Program-made: the position numbers and the translations under genes
NCBI GenBank assembly: GCA_937974175.1
Contig: CALJIG010000047.1
Location: forward strand, 55,322 to 119,321
DNA length: 64,000 nucleotides
Origin: an uncultured Ignavibacteria bacterium
Lineage (GTDB): Bacteria > Bacteroidota > Ignavibacteria > Tepidaquicellales > Tepidaquicellaceae
Direction: 5' to 3'
Shown here: in pieces, positions 27,426 to 37,114 of the stretch
How the letters are laid out: every line of letters begins with the position of its first letter
Numbering within the stretch: the first letter of the stretch is position 1
Notes under the pieces: generated by a model
Told to the model about the DNA's origin: nothing
The model's database searches: none
Seen by the model: the letters and a program-made list of their open reading frames with translations, nothing else

Positions 27426-28330
27426 TGAAGAAGGAATATTATATAATTTTCTCTTCTCTCTTAATTTTAATTACAAATATTGGATTTGCTCAGTCAGGTA
27501 TTGATACTGATTTCAAAAAGAAAGCAAATGAATATTATGTTAGTTCAAACTGGGATAAAGCAATTGAAGCATACTCAAAAATAGTTTCGGTAGAAGATAA
27601 CAACTTAAATGCTTGGGTGCGTTTAACCACTTCTTACATTCAAAGAAAAGATTACGATAATGCTTTCATAGCTTTGCAAACTGCTGTTGCTAAAGGCGAG
27701 CACCCAAATCTATGGTATAATCTCTCATGCATTTATGCAAGGAAAGAAATGAAAGAAAAATCTCTCGAAGCACTGAGAAAATCAATTGCTGCCGGTTATG
27801 CTGCTACAGAGCAAACTTTGAATGATGAAGATTTTGCTTCTTTAAAAAATGATAAAGATTTTCTCGATGTAATAGAAGAAATGAAACGGCAGGAATTTCC
27901 ATGTCAGTATAATGAAAGATTAAAAGAATTTGAATTCTGGGTTGGGGAGTGGAATGTATATACAACATTAGGGAATAAAGCGGGAGAAAGTAAAATAGAA
28001 AAAATTTTAAACCAATGTGTCATTTTGGAAAACTGGGTAAATACAGGGGGAAGAAAAGGAAAAAGCTTTAATGTCATCAACAGTAATACAGGAGACTGGG
28101 AGCAGACATGGGTTGATGATTCGGGAAACACAACTGAATTTAAAAAAGGGAAGTTTAATAACAACACCCTTTCATTTATAGCTGAAGGAAAAGACCAGAA
28201 AAATCTAGTTCTGTATCAAAGACTTACATTTTATAAAAACGATGACGGAACAGTAAGGCAGTTGGGAGAGGTTTCAAGTGATGGGAAGGACTGGCAAGTG
28301 AGTTATGATTTACTATATATAAAGAAATAA
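27425..28330 (+). CDS. Exported TPR protein with C-terminal lipocalin-like domain
   Basis: 301 residues. A signal peptide (about 1-22, NIGFAQ) is followed by TPR-like repeats (KANEYYVSSNWDKAIEAY, AWVRLTTSYIQRKDYDNAF, NLSCIYARKEMKEKSLEAL) to about 150. The C-terminal half (FEFWVGEWNVYTT ... GDWEQTWVDDSG ... VRQLGEVSSDGKDWQVSY) resembles the DUF1579-type beta-barrel, with alternating W-x-G-x-W-x-V strands. It starts inside the stop codon of the cargo gene (TAATG), so the two are translationally coupled. A periplasmic partner of the ASPIC cargo is plausible. A strong terminator follows. Confidence 0.88.
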   Translation: MKKEYYIIFSSLLILITNIGFAQSGIDTDFKKKANEYYVSSNWDKAIEAYSKIVSVEDNNLNAWVRLTTSYIQRKDYDNAFIALQTAVAKGEHPNLWYNLSCIYARKEMKEKSLEALRKSIAAGYAATEQTLNDEDFASLKNDKDFLDVIEEMKRQEFPCQYNERLKEFEFWVGEWNVYTTLGNKAGESKIEKILNQCVILENWVNTGGRKGKSFNVINSNTGDWEQTWVDDSGNTTEFKKGKFNNNTLSFIAEGKDQKNLVLYQRLTFYKNDDGTVRQLGEVSSDGKDWQVSYDLLYIKK

Positions 28331-28395
28331 ATTTAAATTTTATACCCGGCAAAATAAAATAGTACACGTCAGTATTATTTTTCATTTCGAACGAA

Positions 28396-28434
28396 AACTC
28401 TGCAGTGAAATATACTGCAGGGTTATTTTTTTTT
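28396..28434 (+). terminator. Intrinsic terminator after gene 27425
   Basis: AACTCTGCAGT pairs with ACTGCAGGGTT (11 bp, one G-U) across seven bases, followed by a nine-T run. It ends the 21838-28330 gene block. Confidence 0.85.
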
Positions 28435-28510
28435 CAGAAAATTATAATCTTATGTTAATCCTATCCCAATCCTACTCAAAATTCGAATATTTGTATAGCA
28501 CTAAAATAAA

Positions 28511-28589
28511 AACCCCCAAAATGATAAGATTTCAGGGTTTATCTTGAGCCGGGAAAGGCACTTGAACCTCCGATGTGCTGATTACAAAT
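28511..28589 (-). repeat. tRNA-Thr(TGT) 3'-half remnant plus terminator
   Basis: The minus strand reads ATTTGTAATCAGC (anticodon TGT and 3' anticodon stem), then GGAGGTTCAAGTGCC (T-arm), then CCCGGCTCAAG and a terminator-like AACCCT...GGGGGTTTTTAT hairpin. The tRNA homology begins at the anticodon loop; the D-arm and 5' strand are absent. It lies in sense orientation 14 bases after family copy C, so copy C's transcript should run through it. Confidence 0.75.
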
Positions 28590-28602
28590 AAAATATTTAG
28601 CT

Positions 28603-30054
28603 TTATTTGTTAACTAATAACTCAATTTTTTCAAACAGCCAATCCTTATACAAACATTTGTGATCTTTAGATTTTACTTCTACTAAATAATCCCAATCTT
28701 CTTTATTAAACTTTTCCCTCAGGTCAATCATTTTTTTATAAGTATCAAGAAATGTTCTCATAAGTTCTTTATATCCTTCATTCAGTTCCATAGTTTTTAA
28801 CATTTGATATGTGTTTTTCAATTGATACCTCGCTTCTTCAAAATATTCCAATTCATAAAAATTAATTAAATAAAGAAATTTTATATCAGTCTTAAACATG
28901 AAAAAATCATTTTTGATTTTTCTAATATAATTGAGGGATTCACTAAAATCTTTTTTGTACATGTAGTAATGAGCATATGCGTACTCTTTCATATTTCCCC
29001 TGTTGTTTAGTTCTATTCTGTTAACATAATTTTCTATCAAGACTTTGCTTAACTCCAGATCAATTTTACATAAAGTCAGAAGCATATTTCTGAACGTGAT
29101 TACATTAATATTCTGAGTTTTTGATTCCGCCATAATATTATTTTCAATCATGAACTTATAAAGGTTGAAAAGATATTCCTTATATTCCAGCGCAAATCCT
29201 TTTTGAATTTCAAGAATGCAAATTGATTCAAAATCAGTGGACAATACAAATAACATGAAGTCAGTTAACTTATCTGTATTTTTTTGAAAAAGTCCCATCG
29301 CTATAGAAAAATTTTTGTTCACTTCTTCGCCATTGATACTTTTATCTATATGATGATAAATTTTCATCAGGAACAAATATTCTGAATTTAACGTCTCTAG
29401 AATTTTAAATGCTTCTTCTGTTTTTAAAAAATCAAGATTGTTATTATATTTTTGGTACAGCTCTTCATTTGCAAAAAATTTATAATACTTTGTCGAAATA
29501 TTTTTTATGTAATATTGGTACGACATAGTATTCAAAATTAAAAACTCAATTGTTCTGTCTAACGGAAGTTCCCATTGCGAATCAACTTTATCTATCAAAA
29601 TCTTTTGAACGTTTTGTGCTTCTATCAGAAAAGGCAGCGTCAGAAAATACTTATCAAAATATTTATTTTTGTTTGCTCTGTAATTTTCATAAACTGAATT
29701 AAATTTTTTAAACATTCCTTTCTCCATCAGCGAGTTGAGTAAAACCAAACTTTGAGTATCATTTTTATCAACTTCGTTATGAACTAAAAATCTTTCCGCT
29801 TCTTTTGTTAACAGAGATAGCGCCTTCCTTACTAAATTATCATCATATTTTTTTTCGGGGTAAATCTTTTTGAAAATAAACTCTTTTGTAAATTCTTCAC
29901 TCTCATATTTGTTGTGGAATTTGATTATCTCTTCATAATAGGGAATGATATAATGCTGAACTTTAAAATAAGGTGAGTTAAGATAGCTCCTGAAGTCGGC
30001 TATTTCCTCTTTCGAGAATGTTGAAATTATATCGATGAAAGAATTTTTTATCAT
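28603..30054 (-). CDS. ~485-aa TPR-like paralogue (copy C, divergent member)
   Basis: 483 residues and the least similar copy. The signature is SPYFK at 27-31 (Lys replaces Asn) after IISTFSKEEIADFRSYL, and the RNLYSE segment is replaced by RKALSLLTKEAERFL. The C-terminal pair is still recognisable (YAYAHYYMYKKDFSESLNYI, KFLYLINFYELEYFEEARYQL). It is divergent from the giant beta-helix cargo, as the other copies are from theirs. Its leader holds three 13-base tandem repeats between the -7 box and the start codon, not seen at other copies. The same length and same motif position argue for the same fold and role. Confidence 0.88.
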   Translation of the reverse strand: MIKNSFIDIISTFSKEEIADFRSYLNSPYFKVQHYIIPYYEEIIKFHNKYESEEFTKEFIFKKIYPEKKYDDNLVRKALSLLTKEAERFLVHNEVDKNDTQSLVLLNSLMEKGMFKKFNSVYENYRANKNKYFDKYFLTLPFLIEAQNVQKILIDKVDSQWELPLDRTIEFLILNTMSYQYYIKNISTKYYKFFANEELYQKYNNNLDFLKTEEAFKILETLNSEYLFLMKIYHHIDKSINGEEVNKNFSIAMGLFQKNTDKLTDFMLFVLSTDFESICILEIQKGFALEYKEYLFNLYKFMIENNIMAESKTQNINVITFRNMLLTLCKIDLELSKVLIENYVNRIELNNRGNMKEYAYAHYYMYKKDFSESLNYIRKIKNDFFMFKTDIKFLYLINFYELEYFEEARYQLKNTYQMLKTMELNEGYKELMRTFLDTYKKMIDLREKFNKEDWDYLVEVKSKDHKCLYKDWLFEKIELLVNK

Positions 30055-30055
30055 T

Positions 30056-30094
30056 TAATGTTCTTCACTAATGTTCTTTTCTAATGCTCTTTTC
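30056..30094 (-). repeat. 13-bp tandem repeat x3 in the leader of copy C
   Basis: Units TAATGTTCTTCAC, TAATGTTCTTTTC, TAATGCTCTTTTC (plus strand) lie end to end between the copy C start codon and its -7 box. On the transcript they would read GAAAAGAxCATTA-like units immediately before the ATG. Confidence 0.8.
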
Positions 30095-30095
30095 A

Positions 30096-30129
30096 CAAAT
30101 ATAATTATTTTGTTTTATTAAATCACAAA
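30096..30129 (-). promoter_or_regulatory. Promoter of family copy C
   Basis: On the minus strand TTTG (30129-30126), 22 bases, TATATTTG (30103-30096), a full TAnnTTTG match. Copy D has the same TATATTTG octamer at 38624-38617. Confidence 0.6.
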
Positions 30130-30207
30130 AATAACGCCAATTATCTAATTCCGGTCTGAAATGATAACAAATGGAATGAATGCCAATCACAAAATGAAAA
30201 AAGTTGG

Positions 30208-30238
30208 TTTGAGTTCGGTTCCGTTTTAAAATAGTTTT
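30208..30238 (+). promoter_or_regulatory. Cargo promoter directly abutting an ATG
   Basis: TTTG (30208-30211), 20 bases, TAGTTTT (30232-30238), the spacing of the other cargo promoters. The first in-frame ATG (30239) touches the -7 box and would lie before the transcript start, so translation more likely begins at the ATG at 30269. Confidence 0.5.
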
Positions 30239-30268
30239 ATGAAAATTATTAATCAAACGGGGATTAAA

Positions 30269-33200
30269 ATGAAAACTCAAAAAATTAAAAAGGAACAAAA
30301 GGAATTTAAAATTAGTAACTCTTATCGGCCGGGGATAGGCGACCCACCCCGTTTTGATTGCGTAAGCAAGCTTAAGTTTATTCTCGCCGGTAAGAGTTAT
30401 TTTTTGTTAACAGTTTTGTTGTTCGCATCATTTTTTAATACTGCAATCTCACAAGTAAGTGTTGCTAACGGTGGTGCCCCTACAAATTATACGACTTTAC
30501 GAGCAGCATTTACGGCAATCAATAACGGTACACACACTGGCAGCATTTTAATTTCTATATCGGCAAATACTACGGAAACATCTCAAGCTGTTTTGAATGC
30601 TTCCGGTTCGGGCGCAGCTAACTACACGAGACTTGTAATAAAACCAACTTCTCCAAGTGTAACTATATCCGGGAATTTTACAGGTGCCGTAGTAAGATTA
30701 AATGGAGCAGACAGAGTAACAATTGACGGAAGAGTAGGTTCAGATACAACCAGACAACTTACTATTGCAAGTTTATCAACATCTACTTCTTACACTGCGG
30801 CTTTAGATTTAATCAATGCAGGTTCAGGCAACGGATGTAAACTTGATACAATCAAATATTGTAAATTTAATTCAGGCACGATTTCAAATACAGCAAACTC
30901 TTATGGTATTGCAATTTTTGGTTCAAGTTTTTGTGACATGGATTCAAATGTTGTTTCGAATAATTTATGTACAAAGTCACGTTACGGTATCTACGTTGTA
31001 GGAATTGCAGCAGACTTTTGCCAATCAATACAAATTAATAATAACATTGTAGGTTCAGATGTTCCATCTCTTTTAGTAGCTGAAATTGGAATCTATAATC
31101 AATATGTAAACGGAGCAGTCGTTTCAAATAATACTATATTCAATCAGCAGACAAGCAAAAATGTAACACCAAGAGGAATGTACTTAGATAACGTAACAAA
31201 TTCTATAATCTCTTCAAATTTGATTTATGGGGGATCAAATACCGGCTCATCAAATTCAAAAGGTTCGCACGGCGTTACTCTTAACCTAACATCCAACGCT
31301 AATGTAGATGTATACAATAATGTGATTTATAAATTAGAAGGTTACGGCTCTGCAACTTCTTCGGGAAATATATGGGGCATTGCTTTGCTTGCAGGTTCAA
31401 AAGTAAATTTTTATAATAATACAATTTTTATAGGTGGAGTAAGAAGCGCCGGTGTTACATCAGATACTATTGGCTGCTTAATGATAAACAGCCCTGCTAC
31501 AAATCAACTTAATATTAAAAATAATATTTTTTTGATTACAAGAAATCCATCTGATGTAACTAACGGAGCTTGTTTTTCCCTATATACAAGGACAAATTCC
31601 TCAGCTTTCTTATCCTGTGATTATAATTTTTACTACGGAGATATTGCTAAATACAGAGTCGGCTTTTTAAATGGAGTAAAATTTACAATAACAGATTGGA
31701 GAACTGCTACCGGGCAGGATGTGCACTCTCAATTTACCGATCCCAATATCGGTTATGGTACATTTCTTCAACCCGGTAGTTTATCTCCCTGTATGAGTGC
31801 AGGTGTGCCGGTACCTTCCGTCACTACAGATTTTTTAGGTACCGTAAGAAGTTTAACAGTTCCATCTATAGGTGCTTATGAAAACGGACTAGCTCCGTTT
31901 AACGGAACAATTAATATTGGGACAGGCGGAGATTATTCTGACCTTTCTGATGCTTTCGAAGTATTGAATGTAAGAGGACTAAATGGAAATGTAGATATGA
32001 ATGTTATTTCAAATGTAACAGAAACGGGTGAAGTTATTGCGTTGAATAATTTATACGAAGCTACGGGTGGACCATACTATATAAATCTGAAACCTGTCGG
32101 AGGTCATAGAGTTGTCTCGGGGAATATAGGTAATGGGGCAATACTTTATATAAAAGGAGGGGATAGGCTTACTATTGATGGTAGGATAAGCGGAGCAGGA
32201 AATAACTTAACTTTTAAAAATACATTCACTGCAACTTTTTCTTTCCCAACAGCTGATGTAATGTATATCTTAAGCAAAGGGACAAATGCCGGTTCGTCAA
32301 ATATTACCATAAGAAATTGTAATTTTTTAGTATCCAGCTCTACTTCATTTACTAATACAGGTTTGCTGGTAGATGGAGCAAGTAACGATTCTATTTCATT
32401 GATTGAAAATAATTTTTCATCTCTATCTCATGCAATTAATTTTCTTTCTTATTCTTCACCAACAACAAATTTATTGTATAATAATATCAATATTTCTAAA
32501 AATACTATTGGAAGCAACGAAATTAGTCAGAAAATCAGAAACGTTGGTATCTCTTTACCGAACTCATATAACTCCTCTATCTCTGACAACGTAATCTTTA
32601 ATTTTGATGCTTTGTTTGCGGCAACGGTTAATCCTTTGATAATTTACGGGAAGAAAAACGCTATAAACAATAACAGAGTATTCAACATGAATTGTATATC
32701 TAGTGTATATGGCATTTATCAGGAAGGAGATAGTAGTTTAATTTATAATAACTCCATATCAAATTTAATGGGAGGCAGTTCTGATAATATTTATACTGCC
32801 GGAATATATACATCGGGAAATTCAAACAGAATATATTACAACTCAATTAGTTTAAAAGGATTTTTTAATTTTATAGTATCTTTTAATTTTCCTAAAACTA
32901 CGGGCATTTTTTGCAATACATCTTCGAATCTTGATTTAAGAAATAATTCTATTTCAAATAAAATGGATTTTGACCATTCGCAGCAGGGAAGTCTGGATAA
33001 ATCGGCGATAACTTCGGTCTCTACTACTTTTCTGAATATTAATAATAATAATTACTTTTGTGAGTTTGGCAACGTAGGATATTTTAACGGAACGCAAAAA
33101 AGTAATTTGAGTGCCTGGCAAAGTTCTACAGGTCAAGATGGCAACTCAATAAGTTCCGATCCCAATTATGCTACAACTATTGATACAAGAATAAGTAATA

Positions 33201-36200
33201 CTTCGCCGAATAATAATGCAGGTGTAACAATTTCAGGATTTGACACTGATTTAAGATATGCTTCAAGAATCGGAGCTTCTTCCATAGGAGCATACGAAGG
33301 TGTAACTGATGCTACTCCTCCTGTAATTTCTTACACTACTTTGAGCAGAACTTTTCTTCTTACAAACAGACCTGTATCAGCAGAGATTACTGATGCAAGC
33401 GGTATAAATACAACAACATTTAAACCAAGAGTCTATTATAAAAAATCTACAGATAGTAATGTGTTCAGAGGAAATACATCGGGAGATGAAGGATGGAAAT
33501 CAACAGAGGCAACCAATACTTCTTCTCCTTTCAATTTTATTATAGACTACTCCAAATTGTTTGGAGGAAGTGTTTCTGCAGGTAACTATATTGAATATTT
33601 TATTGCTGCGCAGGATAATGCAGACTCGGCAAACTTATCTTCTGTCGTAGACCTCGCATTAGGAACAAACACAGCAAGTATAAACTACTCGCCGTTATAC
33701 AATAATAGTTATCTTATAACAGACACACCATTATCAGGTGACTATACTGTTGGCTCAGGCGGTGCATTTGCTACCCTTTATGATGCAGTTACATATTTGA
33801 ATACAAATGGTATTAATGGAAATGCATCATTAAGTATTATTTCGGATATTGCAGATTTTCCTTGCCTTATGAATGAATTTTATGATTACACAGGAAGCAG
33901 CTATCTTACAATTAAACCATCGGGCAGCGCCAGGATAATCTCGATGAATAATTCTTCTGATACAGGATTTATAAAACTGGATAGAGTAAAAAGGTTGATA
34001 GTTGACGGTAGAATAGGCGGTTCAGGAAACAATCTTACTTTGCGTAAATCCAATTCCGGCTTTGATTATAGCTCGGCTTTTCAATTCCTTAATTATAATC
34101 TGACCGATACAGTTGGATGCAGAGACATATTAATCAGAAATTGTAATTTTACCGATGAAGATAATTCCAAAAAGTTTAATTCTGCCATCAGTTTCTCAAT
34201 TGGAAAACATACCAATATAAGAATATCAAATAATGATTTTAAAAATTGTAAGAACGCTATTTATGATAATTATTTTTCCGGAAATAATGACAGTCTTGTG
34301 ATTTCAGGAAATTCATTCGGTTCAAGAACAACGGATGATTATAATACGAATGATGTAAAAATCAAAGACAGCAGAAACGCTGTTATTTCCGGAAACACAT
34401 TTAAAAGTTGTATTCAAAATGGAATTTATCTGGAATACACTTCTTCAAGAACAAAAATATTTAATAATATTTTCGGGACTAAATATGATTATACAGGAGC
34501 CACAAATTTAATAAATATTCAAAGCAGTACAGATTCTGTTGAAATCTATAATAATGTATTGACAGGCATGAAAAAATCAATATCATCGTCAGGTGATATA
34601 ACAGGAATTCAACTTACAGGTGGACAAGGACATAAAATTTCTTTTAACTCTATAAGTTTGGAGGGAGATTTCAAAAAATATTACTTTGTATTCGGAATAA
34701 ATTGCAGCACCGGTATTTCTAATATTGAATTAAAAAATAATAATTTTTCAGTAGTGCAATCAACGGGAGAACAAGCAATTATGTACTGCATATATTCACC
34801 CGTTAACAATCCATTCACAGTTTCAAATCACAACAATTTTTATCTATCAGGAACAGGTGTATATTTAGGATATGTAAATTCTATTTTATATAATATACTT
34901 TCAGATTGGCAGTCAGCAACTTCACAAGACCTGAATTCGATTGCATTGAATCCACTTAACTTTCATCACACCAATTTACGAATAATAAATGGAAGCCCGC
35001 TTTTAAATGCCGGGATTTCGATTTCCGGTATTATTACCGATATAGCAGGAAATACAAGAAATGTAACTCCTACTATTGGTGCTTACGAAAGTGTTTCTAC
35101 CGGTATTCCGGTCTTCAGTTATAATAAACTAGCCGATACATCCATAACAGGAATAAGAGAGATTTCAAATATTACTATCACTGATGCTTCGGGTATTGCA
35201 TCAGGAGGAAACGCTCCGCGCGTATATTTTAAAAAAGGTGTTAACGGTACCTATTCCTCTTCGGCTGCAATCAATGGTTCTTCACCATATACTTTTGAAA
35301 TAAATCAACCGGGTCTTACTTTTGGTGATTCTGTGTTTTATTTTTTTGCTGCGCAAAATAACAATGGAGCTGTTAAAGCAAATGAAGATGATTTTTTCTC
35401 TGCTGCTGATGTGAATAACTTTAGTGAATATCCTCTAAATGCCAAATTTTATAAAATAAAACAAAACCAAAATTATGGTTCAAACAATGCTAGCGGAAAT
35501 AATTTATATTATTTTGCAAACTCAACACCCGGAGGAATTGGTGCTCCTTCACAACCGGTATATAATTGGATAGATACAGTTGGTTCAACTTATCTTGTGA
35601 TGGATGGAAACGTGCAAGAAGCCCTCTTCTCCGGCAGTGCTAACAATGGCACATGGTTTTTAACCAATCCGATACCTGATAAAACTTTCAGATTCTTTGG
35701 TAATGAATACACTGATTTATACATAAATAGCGAAGGATATTTGCAATTTTCAGACCCTGTAAATTTATTTTCAGATCCTGTTGCTTTGCCGAGTAACTCT
35801 AATGCACCACTGAATTCTATTTGCCCTCTATGGTTTAACTTTAATTTTAACATAGGAGGCAGATTAATGTACAAAATAATTGGCACCAATAAAATATGTA
35901 TTACGTATCTAAAAGCACAAAGGTCATTTGATTTTAACGGTGAATATGTTTCTTTCCAAATTATATTGCAATATTCCGATTCTCATTTGGGGAACAGTCC
36001 GATTCTGATTCAATACAATGATGCAGAAACAGACCCAAATTTTATAAGCGGTATCGCAAATTATGGATTTGCTTTTAATCATTCAGTGGGGATTCAGAAT
36101 TCTGATGGTACATTTGGTTTGAACTACCGTTCGTTTGATGGCATTTGTGACGGTCCGATATTTAGTTCTCCGGTGGCATTACAGATTGGCAATGAAAACA

Positions 36201-36787
36201 ATTTATTACCGGTAGAACTTTCTTCTTTCTCAGCAAATATCAACAAGAACAATGTTGATTTAAACTGGTCAACCATATCAGAAGTAAACAATACCGGTTT
36301 TGAAGTTGAAAGAATATTAGTTCCAACAACAACATGGAGTAAAGTTGGATTCGTTACAGGAGCAGGTAACTCTACTGTTGTAAAGAACTATACTTTCTCC
36401 GATAGAAACTTAGCTACAGCTAAATATAATTACAGATTAAAACAAATTGATAATAACGGAAACATAAATTATCATAATCTTTCAGGCGAAGTTATAGTAG
36501 GTGTACCGACTAAATTTGACTTAAGCCAGAACTATCCTAATCCATTTAATCCAACAACAAAGATTAATTACGATTTACCATTCGATAGCAAGGTTTCAAT
36601 CAAATTATTTGATATGACAGGCAGGGAAGTTGCTCAGATAGTTAATGCAGCTCAAACTGCAGGATACTATACAGTACAATTCAACGGAGCAAACTTAGCG
36701 AGCGGAGTTTACTTCTACAATATTATTGCAGAGGGCGGCAATGCTTCTAAATTCGTAACAACCAAGAAGATGGTACTGGTGAAATAG
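30269..36787 (+). CDS. Giant parallel beta-helix T9SS cargo (~2170 aa)
   Basis: I place the start at ATG 30269 because the promoter's -7 box ends at 30238; the longest frame opens at 30239. The N-region before the signal helix (SYFLLTVLLFASFFNTAISQ) is about 45-50 residues long and includes 28 codons from a palindromic insertion. Three beta-helix regions follow, separated by Ig-like spacers (YTTLSRTFLLTNRPVSAEIT; YNKLADTSITGIREISNITI). Near 1730-1970 is an extra globular domain, then the LLPVELSSF module and a sorting domain (NYPNPFNPTTKINYDLP; KKMVLVK). The first ~90 mature residues match gene 57681 closely (NYTTLRAAFTAINNGTHTG). It is divergent from family copy C. A surface fibre or adhesin is likely; no enzyme motif was seen. 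Confidence 0.9.
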   Translation: MKTQKIKKEQKEFKISNSYRPGIGDPPRFDCVSKLKFILAGKSYFLLTVLLFASFFNTAISQVSVANGGAPTNYTTLRAAFTAINNGTHTGSILISISANTTETSQAVLNASGSGAANYTRLVIKPTSPSVTISGNFTGAVVRLNGADRVTIDGRVGSDTTRQLTIASLSTSTSYTAALDLINAGSGNGCKLDTIKYCKFNSGTISNTANSYGIAIFGSSFCDMDSNVVSNNLCTKSRYGIYVVGIAADFCQSIQINNNIVGSDVPSLLVAEIGIYNQYVNGAVVSNNTIFNQQTSKNVTPRGMYLDNVTNSIISSNLIYGGSNTGSSNSKGSHGVTLNLTSNANVDVYNNVIYKLEGYGSATSSGNIWGIALLAGSKVNFYNNTIFIGGVRSAGVTSDTIGCLMINSPATNQLNIKNNIFLITRNPSDVTNGACFSLYTRTNSSAFLSCDYNFYYGDIAKYRVGFLNGVKFTITDWRTATGQDVHSQFTDPNIGYGTFLQPGSLSPCMSAGVPVPSVTTDFLGTVRSLTVPSIGAYENGLAPFNGTINIGTGGDYSDLSDAFEVLNVRGLNGNVDMNVISNVTETGEVIALNNLYEATGGPYYINLKPVGGHRVVSGNIGNGAILYIKGGDRLTIDGRISGAGNNLTFKNTFTATFSFPTADVMYILSKGTNAGSSNITIRNCNFLVSSSTSFTNTGLLVDGASNDSISLIENNFSSLSHAINFLSYSSPTTNLLYNNINISKNTIGSNEISQKIRNVGISLPNSYNSSISDNVIFNFDALFAATVNPLIIYGKKNAINNNRVFNMNCISSVYGIYQEGDSSLIYNNSISNLMGGSSDNIYTAGIYTSGNSNRIYYNSISLKGFFNFIVSFNFPKTTGIFCNTSSNLDLRNNSISNKMDFDHSQQGSLDKSAITSVSTTFLNINNNNYFCEFGNVGYFNGTQKSNLSAWQSSTGQDGNSISSDPNYATTIDTRISNTSPNNNAGVTISGFDTDLRYASRIGASSIGAYEGVTDATPPVISYTTLSRTFLLTNRPVSAEITDASGINTTTFKPRVYYKKSTDSNVFRGNTSGDEGWKSTEATNTSSPFNFIIDYSKLFGGSVSAGNYIEYFIAAQDNADSANLSSVVDLALGTNTASINYSPLYNNSYLITDTPLSGDYTVGSGGAFATLYDAVTYLNTNGINGNASLSIISDIADFPCLMNEFYDYTGSSYLTIKPSGSARIISMNNSSDTGFIKLDRVKRLIVDGRIGGSGNNLTLRKSNSGFDYSSAFQFLNYNLTDTVGCRDILIRNCNFTDEDNSKKFNSAISFSIGKHTNIRISNNDFKNCKNAIYDNYFSGNNDSLVISGNSFGSRTTDDYNTNDVKIKDSRNAVISGNTFKSCIQNGIYLEYTSSRTKIFNNIFGTKYDYTGATNLINIQSSTDSVEIYNNVLTGMKKSISSSGDITGIQLTGGQGHKISFNSISLEGDFKKYYFVFGINCSTGISNIELKNNNFSVVQSTGEQAIMYCIYSPVNNPFTVSNHNNFYLSGTGVYLGYVNSILYNILSDWQSATSQDLNSIALNPLNFHHTNLRIINGSPLLNAGISISGIITDIAGNTRNVTPTIGAYESVSTGIPVFSYNKLADTSITGIREISNITITDASGIASGGNAPRVYFKKGVNGTYSSSAAINGSSPYTFEINQPGLTFGDSVFYFFAAQNNNGAVKANEDDFFSAADVNNFSEYPLNAKFYKIKQNQNYGSNNASGNNLYYFANSTPGGIGAPSQPVYNWIDTVGSTYLVMDGNVQEALFSGSANNGTWFLTNPIPDKTFRFFGNEYTDLYINSEGYLQFSDPVNLFSDPVALPSNSNAPLNSICPLWFNFNFNIGGRLMYKIIGTNKICITYLKAQRSFDFNGEYVSFQIILQYSDSHLGNSPILIQYNDAETDPNFISGIANYGFAFNHSVGIQNSDGTFGLNYRSFDGICDGPIFSSPVALQIGNENNLLPVELSSFSANINKNNVDLNWSTISEVNNTGFEVERILVPTTTWSKVGFVTGAGNSTVVKNYTFSDRNLATAKYNYRLKQIDNNGNINYHNLSGEVIVGVPTKFDLSQNYPNPFNPTTKINYDLPFDSKVSIKLFDMTGREVAQIVNAAQTAGYYTVQFNGANLASGVYFYNIIAEGGNASKFVTTKKMVLVK
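30316..30399. repeat. 84-bp palindromic element inserted in frame in a coding region
   Basis: TAACTCTTATCGGC (30316-30329) and GCCGGTAAGAGTTA (30386-30399) are inverted copies with one mismatch, enclosing a GC-richer core unlike its AT-rich surroundings. Its length, 84 bases, is a multiple of three, so the frame of gene 30269 passes through. It encodes part of the unusually long N-region before the signal helix. It looks like a small palindromic or MITE-like element. Confidence 0.65.
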
Positions 36788-36821
36788 AGTCATACAGATA
36801 AGATTAGCGTCTTTAAAAACG

Positions 36822-36857
36822 AAGCCCGATAAGTTTTAAATTTATCGGGCTTTTTTA
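36822..36857 (+). terminator. Intrinsic terminator of the shared cargo type
   Basis: AAGCCCGATAAGTTT pairs with AAATTTATCGGGCTT, followed by six T. Same element as after genes 9394, 15547 and 63890. Confidence 0.9.
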
Positions 36858-36931
36858 TATTATTTTTGAAAATGAGAACTTGAGTAAGAATAAAAAGATT
36901 CTTGCAATGTATCTGTAGAGCAAAAAAAAAA

Positions 36932-36970
36932 TCAAGGTGTTAATTCCTGAAGGGGTTTATCTTGGGCTTT
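36932..36970 (-). repeat. Worn tRNA-linked repeat (hairpin and 3' end only)
   Basis: The minus strand keeps CCCAAGATAAACCCCTTCAG and a weakened TCAGGA..CTTGA stem with a long T-run, matching the terminator half of the tRNA-Thr repeats. The T-arm has decayed. The rest of 36858-37114 shows no gene. Confidence 0.5.
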
Positions 36971-37114
36971 AAACGCTTATCTACAGTTTTAGAACTCAAA
37001 ATTTATTTGTTTATCAGAAAGAGCGTTAACTAGTGTATATTTTTCTTTTTCCCTTTAATAAAATATCCTGAATTCTCGTTATTAAATTTCAAAATATTTA
37101 CTTAGAGTTTTATC

